Assembly: GCF_000212695.1 (NCBI RefSeq) | Contig: NC_015514.1 | Span: 620,001 to 684,000, forward strand | Length of the DNA: 64,000 nt | Source of the DNA: Cellulomonas fimi ATCC 484 | Lineage (GTDB): Bacteria > Actinomycetota > Actinomycetes > Actinomycetales > Cellulomonadaceae | Direction of reading: 5' to 3' | Shown: positions 63,488 through 64,000 of the stretch, piece by piece | How the letters are laid out: each line of letters begins with the position of its first letter | How positions within the stretch are numbered: the first letter of the stretch is position 1 | Translations under genes and position numbers: made by a program | Notes under the pieces: generated by a model | Databases searched by the model: none | What the model was told of the DNA's origin: nothing | Seen by the model: the letters and a program-made list of their open reading frames with translations, nothing else

Positions 63488-64000
63488 TCAGGACTGGGGC
63501 GGCCGCGCCCGGCCCACCTGCGCCGACGCCGCGACGACGACCGCCACGGCCGGGTCCGAGGGGTCGTACCACACCGTCACCGGGTCGCCGACGCGCGGGT
63601 CGAACCGGGCCGAGCTGAGCTCGGTGAACGCCCAGCCGTGCCCCGGGAGCGAGGGGGCCTCGACGCTCACCGTGTACCTCACGCGGGCCGCGTTGGGCAC
63701 CGACTCGGAGTGCAGCGCGGTGACGTGCGCGATCTCCCGCCGGCTGCTCGTCAGGAGGTGCGACAGGCGCGCCCAGCGGCGGTCGCGGGCGCGGTCGCCG
63801 AGCCGTGCTGCGACCGCACCGCCGCCGAGGACGACCACCGCAGCCACGACGCCGACCGTCGGGGCGCCGAGGACGAGCAGCGCGGGCAGGCCGATCACGA
63901 GCGCGACCGGGTACAGCAGCCAGGACCCGCGCCTCCAGTTGACGACGCACAGCACGAGGCCGACCACCACCGACGCGAGGGCCGCACCGCCGCCCCAGGC
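63488..64000 (-). CDS. Membrane protein with C-terminal soluble domain, 5' end outside window (DUF3592-like)
   Basis: At least 160 residues, and the frame stays open to the window edge, so the N-terminus may be missing. Three hydrophobic segments (near WLLYPVALVIGLPALLVLG, GVVAAVVVLGGGAVAARLG and the truncated N-terminal one) are followed by a cytoplasmic or exposed beta domain (RVRYTVSVEAPS, then FDPRVGDPVTVWYDPSDP). The last motif, a strand plus GDPVTVWYDPSDP, is typical of DUF3592-type domains. Function unknown; it converges on the type VII-like cassette. Confidence 0.65.
   Translation of the reverse strand, partial: AWGGGAALASVVVGLVLCVVNWRRGSWLLYPVALVIGLPALLVLGAPTVGVVAAVVVLGGGAVAARLGDRARDRRWARLSHLLTSSRREIAHVTALHSESVPNAARVRYTVSVEAPSLPGHGWAFTELSSARFDPRVGDPVTVWYDPSDPAVAVVVAASAQVGRARPPQS

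Overview
The window is chromosomal DNA of a very GC-rich actinobacterium. The signs are uniform high-GC codon use, GTG starts, ATGA/GTGA gene overlaps, leaderless -10/start arrangements, and lineage marker genes (lsr2, mshA, carD, senX3/regX3-type regulators, a DUF3180 gene next to fol genes). Large secreted multi-domain glycoside hydrolases together with a xylAB operon point to a plant-polysaccharide degrader, most like Cellulomonas or a close relative; this genus is an inference from gene content. No phage, IS element, CRISPR array, rRNA or tRNA gene was recognised.

Layout, left part. The 3' end of ftsH runs into a folate operon (folE, folP, a fused folB-folK) and a DUF3180 membrane protein. 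Two VOC-fold proteins, a minus-strand ECF sigma factor/DUF1905 pair and two bacterial PH-domain membrane proteins follow. Next is a tightly overlapping vitamin-cofactor operon: a DUF2520 protein, panC, panD, nadB. The usual next gene, nadC, is displaced 4.4 kb by a 1350-residue secreted deacetylase/GH10 xylanase gene flanked by its own operator-like sites and terminator. Then come nadC, lysS, a small membrane protein and lsr2.

Middle part. A xylose-use locus (xylB and xylA on the minus strand, a divergent ROK regulator) is followed by a beta-propeller lactonase and a 1745-residue secreted GH3 enzyme. After mshA and gpmA lies a phosphate-response block: phoU (minus), two small membrane-associated genes, a SenX3/RegX3-type two-component system and pstSCAB. 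GTTCACC-type Pho boxes precede phoU, the sensor kinase and pstS. The polysaccharide enzymes release sugars, xylAB feeds xylulose-5-phosphate to central metabolism, and the MsiK-like ATPase further right could energise several sugar importers.

Right part. A lipoprotein gene, carD, ispD and ispF are followed by about 8.4 kb of accessory genes that separates them from cysS and rlmB, with which they are usually contiguous. These genes are an EamA transporter/LysR pair, a small ORF, an oxidoreductase, and a cassette of a lactone oxidase, TetR, MFS transporter and PLP fold-III enzyme. After rlmB come a DUF4032 kinase-like protein, an msiK-like ABC ATPase and a PQQ-type propeller protein. The window ends with a four-gene, fully overlapping cassette resembling type VII secretion cargo (YbaB-like, EspC-like with a YxxxD signal, WXG-type, YbaB-like) and a truncated membrane protein.

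The most interesting items are the matched 12-bp operator pair bracketing the xylanase start, the interrupted NAD operon, the coherent Pho-box set, the YbaB-flanked type VII-like cassette, and the accessory island between ispF and cysS.
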